This document shows, one piece after another, positions 24,301-39,300 of a stretch of DNA of 64,000 nucleotides. This DNA comes from Manis javanica (taxonomy: Eukaryota; Chordata; Mammalia; Pholidota; Manidae). Below the pieces are notes generated by a model. It was not told where the DNA came from and did no database searches. It worked only from the letters and a program-made list of their open reading frames with translations. The stretch covers positions 67,250,001 to 67,314,000 of the forward strand of contig NC_133163.1 in NCBI RefSeq assembly GCF_040802235.1, written 5' to 3'. The translations under genes were made by a program, and so were the position numbers. Position 1 is the first letter of the stretch. Each line of letters starts with the position of its first letter.

Positions 24301-27300
24301 TATTCAGGTAAATGGGTTTGGTAAATCATTTCACCAAGAGGGAATTTTTTGGAAGAGGAACTTAACTGAGGTCTGAAAACATTCAAAGTCAAATTTAGAT
24401 AGCTGCAAAGTACATTACATCAATAAGATCCATTATTTCCCAGAAATGAATGTACTAGGAATAGGAAAGCAATGAACGTAAGAGCATTTTTCCTTTTATG
24501 TGGGATTATAAATTCTTGATTCCTTATATACCTCTAGAAGTAGAGGCAACAGAAAATGCTAGTATTCTAAAGACAGAACAACCATAAAACATCAAATGAT
24601 AAAAAGGCCAACATGTACCTTTATGTAGTCAGTGAGATTTTGATACTCAATGTAGTTACCTCCTCCTACCACAAAAACAATTGCCTAAAAATGAAAACAG
24701 AAAAAAAAAAATAGGAAAGTTGAAAGAAATAGTTTAAATAATATTTCTAATTTTAAGCAATGTGATTTTTAGTTTGGAGCATATTCCCCAACTTAGGTAA
24801 AAAAAATATTAGCATGAGATCACATCCTAAGTGTACAATCTACTTCAATTATAAAGAAGTTCATTTCTAAAATGCCTATAAATTTCTAAATTTCTGAGTG
24901 TTAAAATATCTGTCAGAAACAATTCAGAGGAAAATATTCCTCACTCTTCAATTAATAGCAAATTAATCTAAAGGGCTCTCCAAAAGACATTTTTGAATTC
25001 AAGGTTATTTATATAGGCTGGAAAAACAGAAAACTTAGCACTTATATAATTTCCAGTATATGTCCTTTACTGGATATATTTTTATTGAGAAGCTTCTTTG
25101 TGTTTCAAATGCAAATACAGTTACAATACCTTTATAAAAGTTTGAGATACAAACTTTTTGGAAAAAAGTTCCATGTGTATAAAATTTTCACCACAATGTT
25201 AAAGACTTCTTTTTCTGTGAATTTATCTAGTATCAATTATTTTCATAAATTTCCTAAGTGTAAGCAGCTTTATAAATCAGGAAAACATAGTTGCTAAGAT
25301 TTTTTTAAGGAATCTTGGGTGCACAGAACTGGATTCATCAAGATTGCTGCCATGCAGTAAATCATAATAATGCCATGTTTAGGACAAAGATATGCTTCAT
25401 GACTGCTTGGTCACTTTTTCATCCTTCCTTAGTAGGGGCAGAGAATTTTTATATGAAACTTACCTCTTGGAATGGATTTTTGTTCCTTGGAACTGAGCTG
25501 TAACAAAAAAAAATGATACTGAAAATTTCAAGGCTTATGGATAAAATATGCACAGGGAATATAAACACACACTATTAGACATATATCTACAATTCTTCCT
25601 CCTTCACCTTCTTCGAGGGTGGGTCCTTTAGTTTTGTGTTGCTAGGTAAGGAACAGGAATGCAGAGGAAAAAGCTAGAAGAGGTACATGTGTCAGAGACT
25701 AAAAGGGAATGGGGAAACCTGTTGACTTCAAAACAAAATTCTAGGAAAAGACTGAAAGGGAGAAGAAAAGCTTGAGCAGTAGCTCCTATTAGGGGAAGAA
25801 ATCTGGGTATATATTTTAGTGGTAAATTGTGCATCATATTACTATATCAACATGTATGGGAAGGATAACAATTTAGGAAGGAAAGGAGGGATCTGCATTT
25901 TACTGTAGCTTATTTCTTTACATTTTATATATTTACGTTAAAAATACTTCATTGCTAAGAGATCTTTTAATAAAGACTTTTCAAGTTTTTGAGTCAGATA
26001 TGTATTTGTTTTGAGTGCTAAAACAGGCGATATACAATGACAGTCGAGGTTTTCCTCACAAGTAATTTTTGAAAATCTTAACCAAGAGGAAATCTCCTTA
26101 ATTATTCAGCGACTGCATCCTTAGATCTATCACCTTTTACTCATTTCTATGGCCTGTCTGAATATTCCATAGAAGAGGCTAGAAGCCCACCTGGCTGACA
26201 TACCCCATCTGTGTTTGACTTCCTTCTACTGTGCTTTAACTTCCTCTAAGAGAAGTTCCTCTTCTCAATGCTAATATTCCTCATTATCATACAAAAACTA
26301 CAGGTAGGATTAAAAGAGTTTCTCAGCAAGTTTCTAAGAAGCAAAATATATCTGTTAGCCATATACAAATGCAAGGAAGGAAGAAATATAACCTGGAGAA
26401 TATCAGGATAAGAAAAGAGTTGTAAATCTACCATTTACAAGTGTGTAATCAGTGGTTTTTAATGTATTTACAGAGTTGTACAATCATCTCCCCTAATTTC
26501 ACAACACTTTTATCATCCCCAGAAGAAGCTGTTATTCCTCATTCTCTCCCCTCTATAATTTATTCTTTGTCAAATTCTCTCTTGCCAGCTGTAGCTGCTA
26601 TTACCAGCCTGTTTTGCAAATTCAGCAGTATTTCTGGCAAATTTAGAAAAGGGGAGTAACTTTAAAGTAACCAAAACAATCTAATAATCTGGTCTCACTA
26701 TCCACAAAGATTGAAAGCTTGGGATAAAGCAAAGACGATGAAAAGATTACAAGCATAAGGGATAGGCAAGAAACCTGCTTTACCCATTTGCGGGTACTAG
26801 AGAATACCATTCCAAGACAGGTTTTTTCCTAATTCTGCCTATTATTCCTCTGCATCTTGTAGGCTCTTTTCATACCACCATTAATTAAATCTTGAAAAAT
26901 ATTATCCATAATAAAGTAAACAAATACTTTACCATTCCACATTTGTCATAAAAATAGAAATACGTAGAATGTTTCATTGCCAGTAAAGTATTCACAGCAA
27001 TCCACAGGGGCTTGGATTTTATGGACCAGTTAAATAAAAAACAAAAACAACTAAACAACTTTTCATTTGGTCCAATACGAATATTCCCATCTTTTCATTT
27101 GGTCCAATACAAATATTCACTTAAAAATACACACATTATCCAAATCTCCTTCCCCCACATAGTTTATAATACTGTCATTATTTCATTAAAAACAAAACAA
27201 CAAACATCTAAAACCAGATTTTTTTTTTGCATGTATATATTTGGAAGGGAAAGAACCAAAATGTTAAGTACAATTGCCTGTCGTTATCTCTGGGTAGAGA

Positions 27301-30300
27301 GATTACACATACTGTTTTACTGATCAGTTTTCTATATAGTTTGAATTCTTAACACACAGTAATTTATAGCAACAAAATCAATTATGTTATTTACATTCTT
27401 GGTGGGGTGGGGGAACCTACAGCAAATTAGACAAGTTGAGAGCTGCTTACCTGTCATTGCCCCGCAGCATTTTGGGATCAAAATATCTGTAGTCATCAGT
27501 TTCCTATTTAAAAAATAGAACTTTACCATGACTATGGAATTTCTCTTTAGAAAATTACAGTTTGGCTTAGAGTATTTTAATGAATCTATTAATTTTGTAG
27601 ACTGTGTAACCACCCCCGCCATTTACCAGGCACTTGCTATGTCTTAAACTTAATTTTATGTGCTTTTGATGAAATTACTCAATTAATCTCCATAACATCT
27701 ATGAAATAGTTATACTGTTATCCCTATTTTTCAGATGGGCAAGCGGGAGTACGGAGAGGTTATAGAACTTTCCTATTAGTAAAGTAAATATGGGAACTCC
27801 AGGATTTGAACCCAGGTTAATCTAGTTTCAATGCCCAAGCTCTGAACCACCATGCTATACTGCTTCTTGAAAATATGCTTTACAAGCTCATGTACTTAAG
27901 TATTTTTGTTTTTAGAACTGTATTACCTTTGTATGACCATGATCTTACTGAATATACAGATTATTACAGGTTCACAATCTCTCATGTATTTTGGAATTTT
28001 CAATTAAAAAGTTTAAATAGATACTATTGCACATAAACTATATCCCGTGGGTGGTACCTCATCATCTAACACAGTATTGTTTCTGCAGGTAAATATATGA
28101 ACATCAGCATAAAGCAGGACAACCATAAACTATAAAGAACCTCAGCATGAGTGAAGGTCAGGTTTGCCATCAAATGAGTTATACAGAATCTTCTAGTTTC
28201 CAGGACTTTTTGTATTTCAGAAGTGTGGAAAATGGACTGCTATACTAAACTGGAAACTAGCTTCTTGATATTAAAAGAGTTGTAAATTGTTGCTTTACTG
28301 CTTACCATGGAATCACTTCTTAACTCTGCCTTCCTGTCCTATGGCAGCACAGTCAGCTGAAGGAACTTGTTCTTTTCTGGAGTGTGGGTGGCCCTACCCA
28401 CACCTGATCAATGATAAACTTACACGTGTTGGTGCGTCCCATACTCAGTGGTGGACGGTGCTAACCAGTCACAGAATTCTCAGTGGACCCTCACCACTTG
28501 GCTCCAGGAAACCACTACCTGACAGATTTACAAGATGTAGCCTACATGACACAGCCTTAACTTTCTTTCAATTTATTTCAATCAAGACAAAACAAAGGAG
28601 AACACTTAATATATTTTAAGTGATAAGAACTTAATGAGTTTATATGAGGTTATAGCATTTTAAAGCATTTGATATCCAGGTCTAACTTACTACACTTTGC
28701 TAATATCGTCAGTATTTTGCTGATCACTTCAATGCCTCCAAATTAACTTTTCTATCTGGGAACAGGAGAAGGATGAGAGTGCAGGCAGCTGCCTTATCTA
28801 GCAGATGGATGGAAACGTATTTTCAGAGCAGAAAAAATTTACTTGTTCTAATTAATTAAAAATATCCATCTGCAGTAATGTGCTTCAGTTGTAAAGTAAA
28901 AGTCAATAGAATTGATAAATGAATTTAGATAAGAACCATCTGAATAAGACTGATAACATAGCCACCAATGTGTCTATGACAGAAAAATGTGGCAGGCGTG
29001 TGTGCTGGGTTGAGTGCTAGGCAGGAATACAGGAGTAGGCAAAGGTTCCAGTTCTGCTACTAAAAAATTCTGGGACTTGGAAAAAGACATCTCTTGGTTT
29101 CTCTCCTAAATTGTTAAAATTATTTCTAATCTTCCCTTAACCTCTAAACTTCTGTGATTCCATGAAGTGTATGGTTCTTGCCCTAATGAATACAGCAGAG
29201 TGGTGAAAAATGTGGCCTGCTCAGCTCTACCATTTATTAACTGAGTGCCCTTGGGTGATTGAACTTATAGCACCATAATTTCCTTATCTATAAAATGAAA
29301 ATAAAAATAAAATAATATTTTTCTTAGAAGGTTCTAAAGAATTCAATGAAATATGTGAAGATTGTTTTGAATGGTTCTGGTACATAAGTATGCAGTGCTA
29401 TTATCACTGTTACTGTCATTATTCATCATCTCAACTTCAAGATTAGGGACAATAACAAAATATCCTACAACTTCTTTAAACCCTTGCAGACTTGACATCT
29501 GTCTAAACTTTTGCATTTATTTGTTATTTTTAATCTTTTTGTTTGGAGTAACACCTTCCTGAAACTTCTGCCTATTATTAAGTAGTATTCCAAAGATAAT
29601 TAGTCATAAATGTATACTTTCCTCAGGCTTTTCAGGAAGAGCTCCTTCTTCCTATTCTAGGATGTAGTTACAAAATGCAGTGTCACGACATTGCATACTT
29701 CTTTCTCTACATTGATTCCCAGAAGGAAGAATTGTTTTTAGCTTACCATTCTAAACAATTCTCTCATTCCTTTCCTTATTGTAATTGCCCTTTTGGGGGA
29801 TGTTTTGTTATACTACATCTTTGTTTCCACATGGGAGGATTTTAAAATTTGCTTCTTTATTAATAATGTTGTTATAACTGTTTTAAACAATTACAAAAAA
29901 ATGACACACTAATCTGAGGATTCTGTTCTGACTCTCTTTCTTAGCCTGGGATCCTAAGTCTGATTGCCAAGTCTGTAGTGGTCCAGAATCAGCCCAAACT
30001 AGGGTTTTACTGTAGGTGGGATCATGGTGACTTTCTTGACTCCAGATTCTTGTGATGATTATCACCCTCCAGTTGCCACAGTAACAGGATGGGCTGTTTT
30101 ATGAAACATATATGATGAGTTTTTACACTCCTTTCTTGAATTTAAACAGCTTAGAAAACCCATTCTGTAAGTAAATGCTAATAATATTTAGTCATTTGTC
30201 TATTCATCCAACAGTTTACTTTTAGCCCAAAAGAACTGTGCCATCAGAACATGTGCACTTAAAAATTTCACTATGCATTGCTCTCATTTAATTTTTGTAA

Positions 30301-33300
30301 CATTAAATTAGTTTAGTGAGACTCTTTATACTATACCAGTTGATGCTTACTAGTTCTTTTTCATTTATAGAAACTTGCTCCTTAGAATATGTTTTACATT
30401 TAATTATTCATACAGAATATAATCTACACTTAATTTGGATGAAAGCTGGCCAGAGTGGTTATAGCAGCTGAGAAAACCAATTCCCATTATCTGTGGTAAT
30501 GGCTAAAAAAGGCTGTTTGAGAACATGGACTCTTTCTTTTCCCTCATGTTAAGCTCACAACAATCTCAGATCTTACTGCCTTTTTATAGAGTCAATTTGA
30601 TACTTCAAGAATTTACAAATGGAATGTTATATGTCACTCACAGGGTTTGACTTCATCTCCATCAGATTGTCTAAAATCCGAGTAACAGGGAGATTCTGTG
30701 GAAGAGATGAGTATTTTGTTAAGTATTAGAACAAACACAGTTCTCTATTAGCAAAACAATCTAATTATTCTGTAGTCAAGTATGCTTACTTCTCAGTTAA
30801 ACACATTCTAACATTTATTCTGTGAATGGTGTCACAGATGTAAATGCCTTTGGCACTACTCAATGTTCCCCAGAAAAATATAATTCTTAATCAAAAGGTT
30901 CTTTTAATGTGAATGTGTATCCATGTTCCAGTGTAAATACATGTTTGGGCTTTTTATTTTATTAAATGTTTGATTTTTAATATTAACAATTGCAAGCATT
31001 TGTTTTGATCAAATAAGAATACCTTTTTTTTTTTTTCCTTTCTGGGAGATTATGAGAGTTTCTTTAAAACAGTAACTCAAAGTTTGTGAAAATGTATGAG
31101 ATTAAATAACCTAACAGAGTTCTTTGATTTCTAACGTATATTCTTCTAAGCCAAAAAGCTACCTGTGCTCTTTGATAAATGGGGAAATGGATACATACAA
31201 ACTTTACTGACCATTTTATTTTGCCTGGGATAAAATCCAAATTTTCAATGACATAGTGCATTGTTTTCTTACAGGACAAATTCTTCTTTGAATGTAAATG
31301 TAAAACCATAGTATTGGCAGCAGATCTTGACATGTTTGTATACTATTGTTACATTTCAATCTGACAATTTTTATTATTATTTTGAGCATACCACACGGTG
31401 TAGAGAAAATTTACCAAGTGACTAAATTTATTAAGTGCATTCCTACTGGGATGGTGTTCTGCCCACTTTGAACTGATAATTCCTTTGTAAACTGTACAGG
31501 ATGTTGTGGAAAGAATAGTTTTGTTTCTTAGAGACTTCATACAACAAAGGCAACATTAAATCTGATTATTACATAACTGTAGATAAAACATTACTATTTC
31601 ACAAGAGTTTTACTTTCCTTATGTCATAAAAACATTTTATTGTTACTAACATGGACTATCACTAAAGGAACTATCTTGTTTTGCCCAGACAGAAAAACTG
31701 CATTTCTTTTTTCTTCTTCTTTCTGTAGACTACACCTTTTAAGATGATCGTAGGCAAGTAAAATTAAAGCTACTTCATTATTCCCTGATATTAGTGTTGG
31801 CCAGGAGCTTTTTAAAATAAACACAAACACCAAATGTTCAAGCTAACTGAATATACTTCCTGAATTACACTATTGAGAAGAAAAATTTCTAAAAGTAGCT
31901 CAAAATTTTACTTAACAATTTTGTTTCAAATAAAATTGTTTATTTAAGAATAAATCTAAAATGTGACTTTCTCCCAAGAATAATGGGGTGCAGATTTAAA
32001 TCTATAAACATGCTTTATCTGAAAGAAACTAGTTATATATTTGTTCTAAGTAATATGAAGTATTTTGTAACATAACAGGAAGAATTTTTTAAAAATCAGC
32101 AGGATACATTATAAACTGTATGGTTTTACTAAAATTATTTTTATATTCATTTCTCTGTTTACTTATAACTCTGCGTTTAGCTTCCTGAATTGTAATGTAT
32201 TAGATCTCTGCAATGGAGAAAAACTGTGTTTATGTAATGATAAAGCCCTAAGAGTCTCATTTTTTTTTATTGTATTTGTGAAAAGAATTGGAAATTTGAA
32301 AATACCAACATCTCATTATAAATCTTAAGTATAAAAATGAATTTTTCTATAAAAGGTACAATTAAATTTTGCTGTTTATTTTATAGCTGTGCTGTATCTG
32401 AAGACAAGCCTGCCAGTAAAATGGTCATTAACAAAACCTAAAAAAAATTTCTTTCTAGCAGAATAGTTCAAAAGAAGAACTGAGGCCAATCTTTGTTTTT
32501 GACTCATCTTTGCGACCAGATAACACCACCAAAAGAATGATTTATCACTAATGCACCACAGAATGTTCACAGATAAGGAAACCTTCAAGTGTACAGAATG
32601 ATCAAGGATGTACATAATATCTTTAAAAGGTGTAAGAAAGGATACTTTAGAAGAACAGCTTCTGAGATCTGTCACCAACTGATGCTCAACCTAGCTCTCA
32701 CTCTTTACCTAAATGAAGGCTTGAAATGAGTTAATCATTTTAATAATTTTATATTGGTGATTTATCTATAAGATCAACTACCAATTGAAAAAACTGAAAT
32801 ATGGCAGCTAACAAACTAATTGAGAGAAAACAGCAGAACAAAACCATACAATTTTCTTTAATCGACAAATAGACTGTTATCTTACTCATCTTTAGAAACA
32901 CAAAAAATTTGTGTACCTCAATATTAACCAAATGAAAAGCCATTGTTAAAAAAATTCTTAGGTATATTTTTCATTGCTTTTGGAAACTGTTTTAGAAATA
33001 AAATGAAAAACAGTGTCATATAGGTTAATAACTAAGTTTCTGTTAGTAGAAAGCCTCTATAGATAAAGATTTAGGGGACAAAGTCCCATATACATGAATA
33101 TCCTAATAAAAGGATCAGTATTTTCAAAATCCTCAAATTTCAAATACATGAGGATAAATTTTATCTGGGGAAAATATATAGTGAGAAATCAATTTCTAAA
33201 ACCCTTACTGGTTTTATGACCATTGTCATGTTTTATATTTCATTCACTAGAAAAGCTTAAATAAAAACATTTTTACCTCTGATGGTGTAACTGATTAAAA

Positions 33301-36300
33301 ACAAATTGAAATAAAACACACACAGAAATCCAATAACCTAAGAAACGTAATACAACTCTATACCCTAAATAGCTGAAAACATTTTCCCCCTCTAGTTCTT
33401 CCAGAATTAGCCACTTGTTGCCCTATATTCCCACTTGCTCTGTGGTGACTGTTTCTACCTCTCCCTTTGCAGTCAGCCTTGGGCTTGGGGTGGTACTCTG
33501 ATGCTAAAGTCAGTAGTGAGGATGTGACAAGAGTTGCTGCTGTCCTGGTTATCAAAGCGTTGGAGAATTTTGAAAAGCAGTATGTGGAGCTCCTTGAAAA
33601 GAATGCTAATTTTGAAGACTTTATTAGCCAAGTAAAGAATAAGATGAAGGGTGCAGTACTGGAAACACACTGGGAACGACAGATAAAAGGGATGGAAAGT
33701 TGTCAATAAAGACAGGAAGAGGAGGTATAAGATGACACATCTATTTCCAGTATTATAAAATTTTAAGTCAGAAAAGGATCTACAGGTGAATCCAATATCC
33801 ACATCAACTTCTTACAGATGAAGAAATGATAAAATTTACAAAGTTATATTTCTTCCAAAATCATAAATATTAATGGCACTAAAATCAAGAAACAAGATTA
33901 CATGGACTCAATAAAATGCATCAAATCCTCCTCCATCACCCAGTTTCAACAACTGTCAACTCATGGCAAATCTTATTTCTTCTATACTTTCACCTTCTCC
34001 CCACCTTCCTAGGTTGTTTTAAAACATGTCCCAACATCAAATCATTTTAGTCACAAATATTTTAGTCATACAGGAACTCATTAATTGACAATTTATTAAT
34101 ATAATATAGCTCAATATCCAGGTTGTGTTAAAATTTCCCTGTTGCATAATTTTTTAGTTTTCTTCAAATCATAATTTATTATACGGCAATACACTGCAAT
34201 TAGATAACATCATATCTTTTAAGTCTTTTTTAATCTATTGAATTTCACAGCATCCAATTTGTTGTCAGTTCACTTTTAAAAGCTGGATTATTTTAGCAAA
34301 CAAGCCAAAGAAATGAAATGAAATTATGCAACATTGTGCTATGTTACTACTCAACACATTCTTATACAATTATCCTCCCACAAATATAATCCAAATATGT
34401 GAACATCATTCAAGTGGTTTTATGTGCTAGCTGATACCTGTGAGGCTTAAAACTTACGCTGCCCAAGAAGCAAACAAAATATATAAAGCTCTTCCTTTGA
34501 AAATCCATCAACATCATCCACCACATCAACAAAAAAAGGACAAAAACCACATGATCATCTCCATAGATGCTGAAAAAGCATTCGACAAAATTCGACATCC
34601 ATTCATGATAAAAACTCTCAATAAAAATGGGTATAGAGGGCAAGTACCTCAACATAATAAAGGCCTTATATGACAAACCCACAGCCAACATCATACTTAA
34701 CAGTGAGAAGCTGAAAGCTTTTCCTCTAAGATCGGGAACAAGACAGGGATGCCCACTCTCCCCACTTTTATGCAACATAGTACTGGAAGTCCTAGCCACA
34801 GCAATCAGACAAAACAAAGAAATAAAAGGCATCCAAATTGGCAAGGAAGAAGTCACTGTTTACAGATAACATGATATTGTACATAAAAAACCCTAAAGAA
34901 TCCACTCCAAAACTACTAGAACTAATATCTGAATTCAGCAAAGTTGCAGGATACAAAATTAATACACAGAAATCTGTTGCATTCCTAAACACTAACGATG
35001 AACTAGCAGAAAAAGAAATCAGGAAAACAATTCCATTCACAATTGCATCAAAAAGAATAAAATATCTAGGAATAAACCTAATCAAGAAAGTGAAAGACCT
35101 ATACTCTGAAAATTACAAGATACTCCTAAGAGAAATTAAGCAGGATACTAATAAATGGAAATTCATTCCATGCTTTTGGTGAGGAAGAATTAATATTGTC
35201 AAAATGGCCATCCTGCCTAAAGCAATCTACAGATTCAATGCAATTCCTATCAAAATACGGAGAGCATTCTTTAACAAACTGGAACAAATAGTTCTAAAAT
35301 TGATATGGAGCCACTAAAATAGCCAAAGCAATCCTGAGAAGGAAGAACAAAGCAGGGGAATTATGCTCCCTGACTTCAAGCTCTACTACAAAGCCATAGT
35401 AATCAAGACAATTTGGTACTGGCACAAGAACAGACCCATAGACCAGTGGAACAGAACAGAAAGCCCAGATATTAACCCAAGCCTATATGGTCAATTAATA
35501 TATGATAAAGGAGCCATGGATATACAATGGGAAAATGACAGCCTCTTCAACAGCTGGTGTTGGCAAAACTGGACAGCTACACGTAACATAATGAAACTGG
35601 ATTACTGTCGAACTCCATACACAAAAGTAAACTTGAAATGGATCAAAGACCTGAATGTAAGTCATGAAACCATAAAACTCTAAGAAGAAAATATAGGCAA
35701 AAATCTCTTCAATATAAACATGAACAACTTCTTCATGAACATATCTCCCTGGGCAAGGGAAACAAAAACAAAAATGAACAAGTGGGACTATATCAAGCTG
35801 AAAGCTTCTGTACAGCAAGGAACACCATCAACAGAACAAAAAGGCATCCTACAGTATGGGAGAATATATTTGTAAATGACATATCTGACAAGGGGTTAAC
35901 ATCCAAAATATATAAAGAACTCACATGCCTCAAGAAACAAAAAGCAAATAATCCAGTTAAAAAATGGGCAGAGGATCTGAACAGACACTTCTCCAAAGAA
36001 GAAATTCAGATGGCCAACAGACACATGAAAAGATGCTCCACATCGCTAGTCATCAGAGAAATGCCAATTAAAACCACAATGAAATATCACCTCACACCAC
36101 TTAGGATGGCCAACATCCAAAAGACAAACTACAACAAAAATGCTGGCAAGGTTGTGGAGAAAGGGGAAGCCTCCTACACTGCTGGTGGGAATGTAAATTA
36201 GTTCAACCATTGTGGAAAGCAATATGGAGGTTCCTCAAAAAACTAAAAATAGAAATATCATTTGACTCAGGAATTCCACTCCTAGGAATTTACCCTAAGA

Positions 36301-39300
36301 ATGCAGGTTCCCAGATTCAAAAAGACATATACACCCCCATGTTTATCTCAGCACTATTTACAATAGCCAAGAAATGGAAGCAACCTAAGTGTCCATCAGT
36401 AGATGAATGGATAAAGAAGATGTGGTACATATATACAAAGGAATATTATTTAGCCATGAGAAGAAAACAAATCCTACCATTTGCAACAACATGGATGGAG
36501 ATAGAGGGTATTATGCTCAGTGAAATAAGCCAGGCGGAGAAAGACAAGTATCAAATGATTTCACTCACCTGTGGAGTATAACAACAAAGCAAAAACTGAA
36601 GGAACGAAACAGCAGCAGACTCACAGAACCCAAGAATGGACTAATAGTTACCAAAGGGAAAGGGACTGGGGAGGGTGGGTGGGAAGGGAGGTATAAGAGG
36701 GGAAAAGGGGCATTATGATTAGCACACATTATATAGGGAGGGTGCACAGGGAAGGCAGCACAGCACAAAGACAAGTAGTGACTTTATAGCATCTTACTAT
36801 GCTGATGGACAGTGATTATAATGGGGTATGTGGTAGGGACTTGATAAGGGGGGAATCTAGTACCTACAATGGTGCTCATATGACTATATCAATGATACCT
36901 TAAAAATAATAATAAAAAAAGCACAGGCAACAAAAGAAAAAAAAAAGTTGTGAGACACAATTTCATCTTTCTCTAAAAGACATTTGGGGATCTTTCAAAA
37001 CACTCAAATCAGAAACATCAGTTACTGTGAATACAGTAGCTTACTGAAATGTAGATGATAGAATGTCAGACAGACCACTTAACCTTTTCCAAAATACTGG
37101 CATGAACAAGAACATAAGCATAATCTCATCTGTAAACATTTCTGTTACTTGTAGCCATTTTAATAGTTTGATGAAAAATATACATTTATATAATCTGATG
37201 TGTATTATTTTTCTATTAGAGTTGTAGACCAGGTCTTTTGTAAACAACTTGTTTTTCATGAACTGATGCAATTTGGAATAAAAAATGATAGTAAACAGAA
37301 AAAAAAAAAAGGAATGCTGTTAGGCTGGTTTAGCCAGAACTTGCCTTCATTCCTTATCTCCCTTACCTTTCCTTTTAGTAATTTTCTAGCCACTGACACC
37401 TACCCTGATCCTTGGCTATAAATTCCTACTTGCCCTTGATGTATCTGGAATTGAGCCCAATCTTTCCACTGGAAAACCCCATTGTGGCAGTGGTCCCAAT
37501 ACCTTTCACGATGGTCTCCGTGAATAATGTCTGCCTTACCTTTCTGCAACATGTGTCATAAGTAATTTTTTCTTTAGCAGGTGCTAGGTTAAACTCTAGA
37601 GTACAGTATGCTGGTCTCTAAAACACCCAACTTCCTATTTTTGTGCCTTTTTACCTTTTGCAGTCCAAGAGATGACGATAAAGTGATTCAAGGAAGTGCT
37701 GTGAACCAGTAAAAAAGTGAGTTAAGTATTTAGTAGTAGCTTCTCACCAGGAGAGAGGCAGAATGAGAGGAATTGAAAATAATTCTAAGACAGATTATGA
37801 AGCTAAAAAACATCCCCAAATACTTAGGAAATAATGCAATCTGGAGTACATTTGAAGGAAAGTTGGGAAAGTAAGTAGTCTTAATAAAATACAGCAAATT
37901 AGGATTTTTCACTGTACTTCATTAATACTACATAGTTTTTATAGTAAAATGTATTCATTTATTCAAATAAAGAACTGAATACCTACTTTATGCAAAGTGC
38001 TATGGAAATTTCAAAGATGAGGAAAAAAAATTCCTTGCCCTCAAGGAACTTATCATCACAAAGTAAAACATTATATGTCAACTCATTCTCAGTAAAACTG
38101 AGGGGCTGGGGGAGAGGGAAAAAGAGAGGTAAAACAAAAATAAATAACAATACAAAATACCACACCTGTAAGAAATAGAAAAGCACAGAAGTTCTGAGAA
38201 AGAAAAGATCTAATTGTTTCTGAGCAAGTAACTAAACACTTAAAATTCACATCTGAATAACTGATAAACTCCATCTCTTTTCTTAATTTGGCCTTTAAAA
38301 TTCTTCTCACTACAAACTGAAATATCCCAGTAAAAAGGAAAAAAAAAAGAAGTGGGGAAGATGGAGGATGATGACAGGATGCTGCGTACTGAATCTTGGT
38401 GAAGGGTTCAGGAAAATTTGGTATGTTAGTGTACATTTGGAAATTTCCATGATAAAAAGCAATAAACAAATCTCGTTTGAAAGGAAACTAAATTATGATG
38501 ATTCTCTGAAGCAGACTATTAACAGAAAAACAAAATTCATTAAAAAAGCCCTATGTATAACACTGTTATACCACAATGAAGTGTGAGTTCAAGGATTTAT
38601 TACCCCAAAAATAAGTTCTACCTTAAAGTATTTTATTTCTAATTATTAAGAATTTATTTTTAATAAAATTTATTAGAAGTGTTTATGTTCTAATTTACAA
38701 TGGCCTTTAGACAGTTAAGTTCAGTAGCCTATTCACTTAATATAAGTTAAAACTTAAATCCTACGCATTATGTAACACAGTTCATTATTCTAAATAGGTT
38801 TAAGTTTAATTTTTAAATTAATGTACTTTCATAAACCTGATCATAAAGGAAAGTCAAAATATCAGTGAAGTCCAGTGAAGTCCAAGAGAGCAAATTTAAA
38901 AAAGAAAAAAGGAAAAATTACAGAGCTCTGAACTATGCATGTAAAAATACCCTATTCTTAAATATACCAAAAAAAAAAGCCTTGATTTTATTTTGCTAAT
39001 ATTTATAACTTGAAAACATTTATAAAATTGCTCTATCTGAGCAATCAACCTGTCACCATTTATGTTCAAAAGTTACCAGTGTGTTTTCTAACAAGCTACT
39101 TACTTGCTGTTTCAACACCAGGTTCTTCACTCCTTCCATCACAAACTGTGATCCCGTGTTCATGACTCTTGATAAGAGACTAAGGGAAAAAGAAGAGGAT
39201 CACACTAAGTATAAATTCTCTCTCTGATTTGTTACAGATAAAGTATTTGCCTGATCTTACACCACATGCTGATGCTCAGTGTAGCTACTACCTCTGTTTT

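Noticed and set aside
27059-27117. Two-copy 28-bp tandem repeat
   Set aside because: It is a small local duplication in an intron with no sign of function.
34440-36581. Several open frames that could be read as host genes
   Set aside because: All are pieces of one L1 ORF2 or its antisense.
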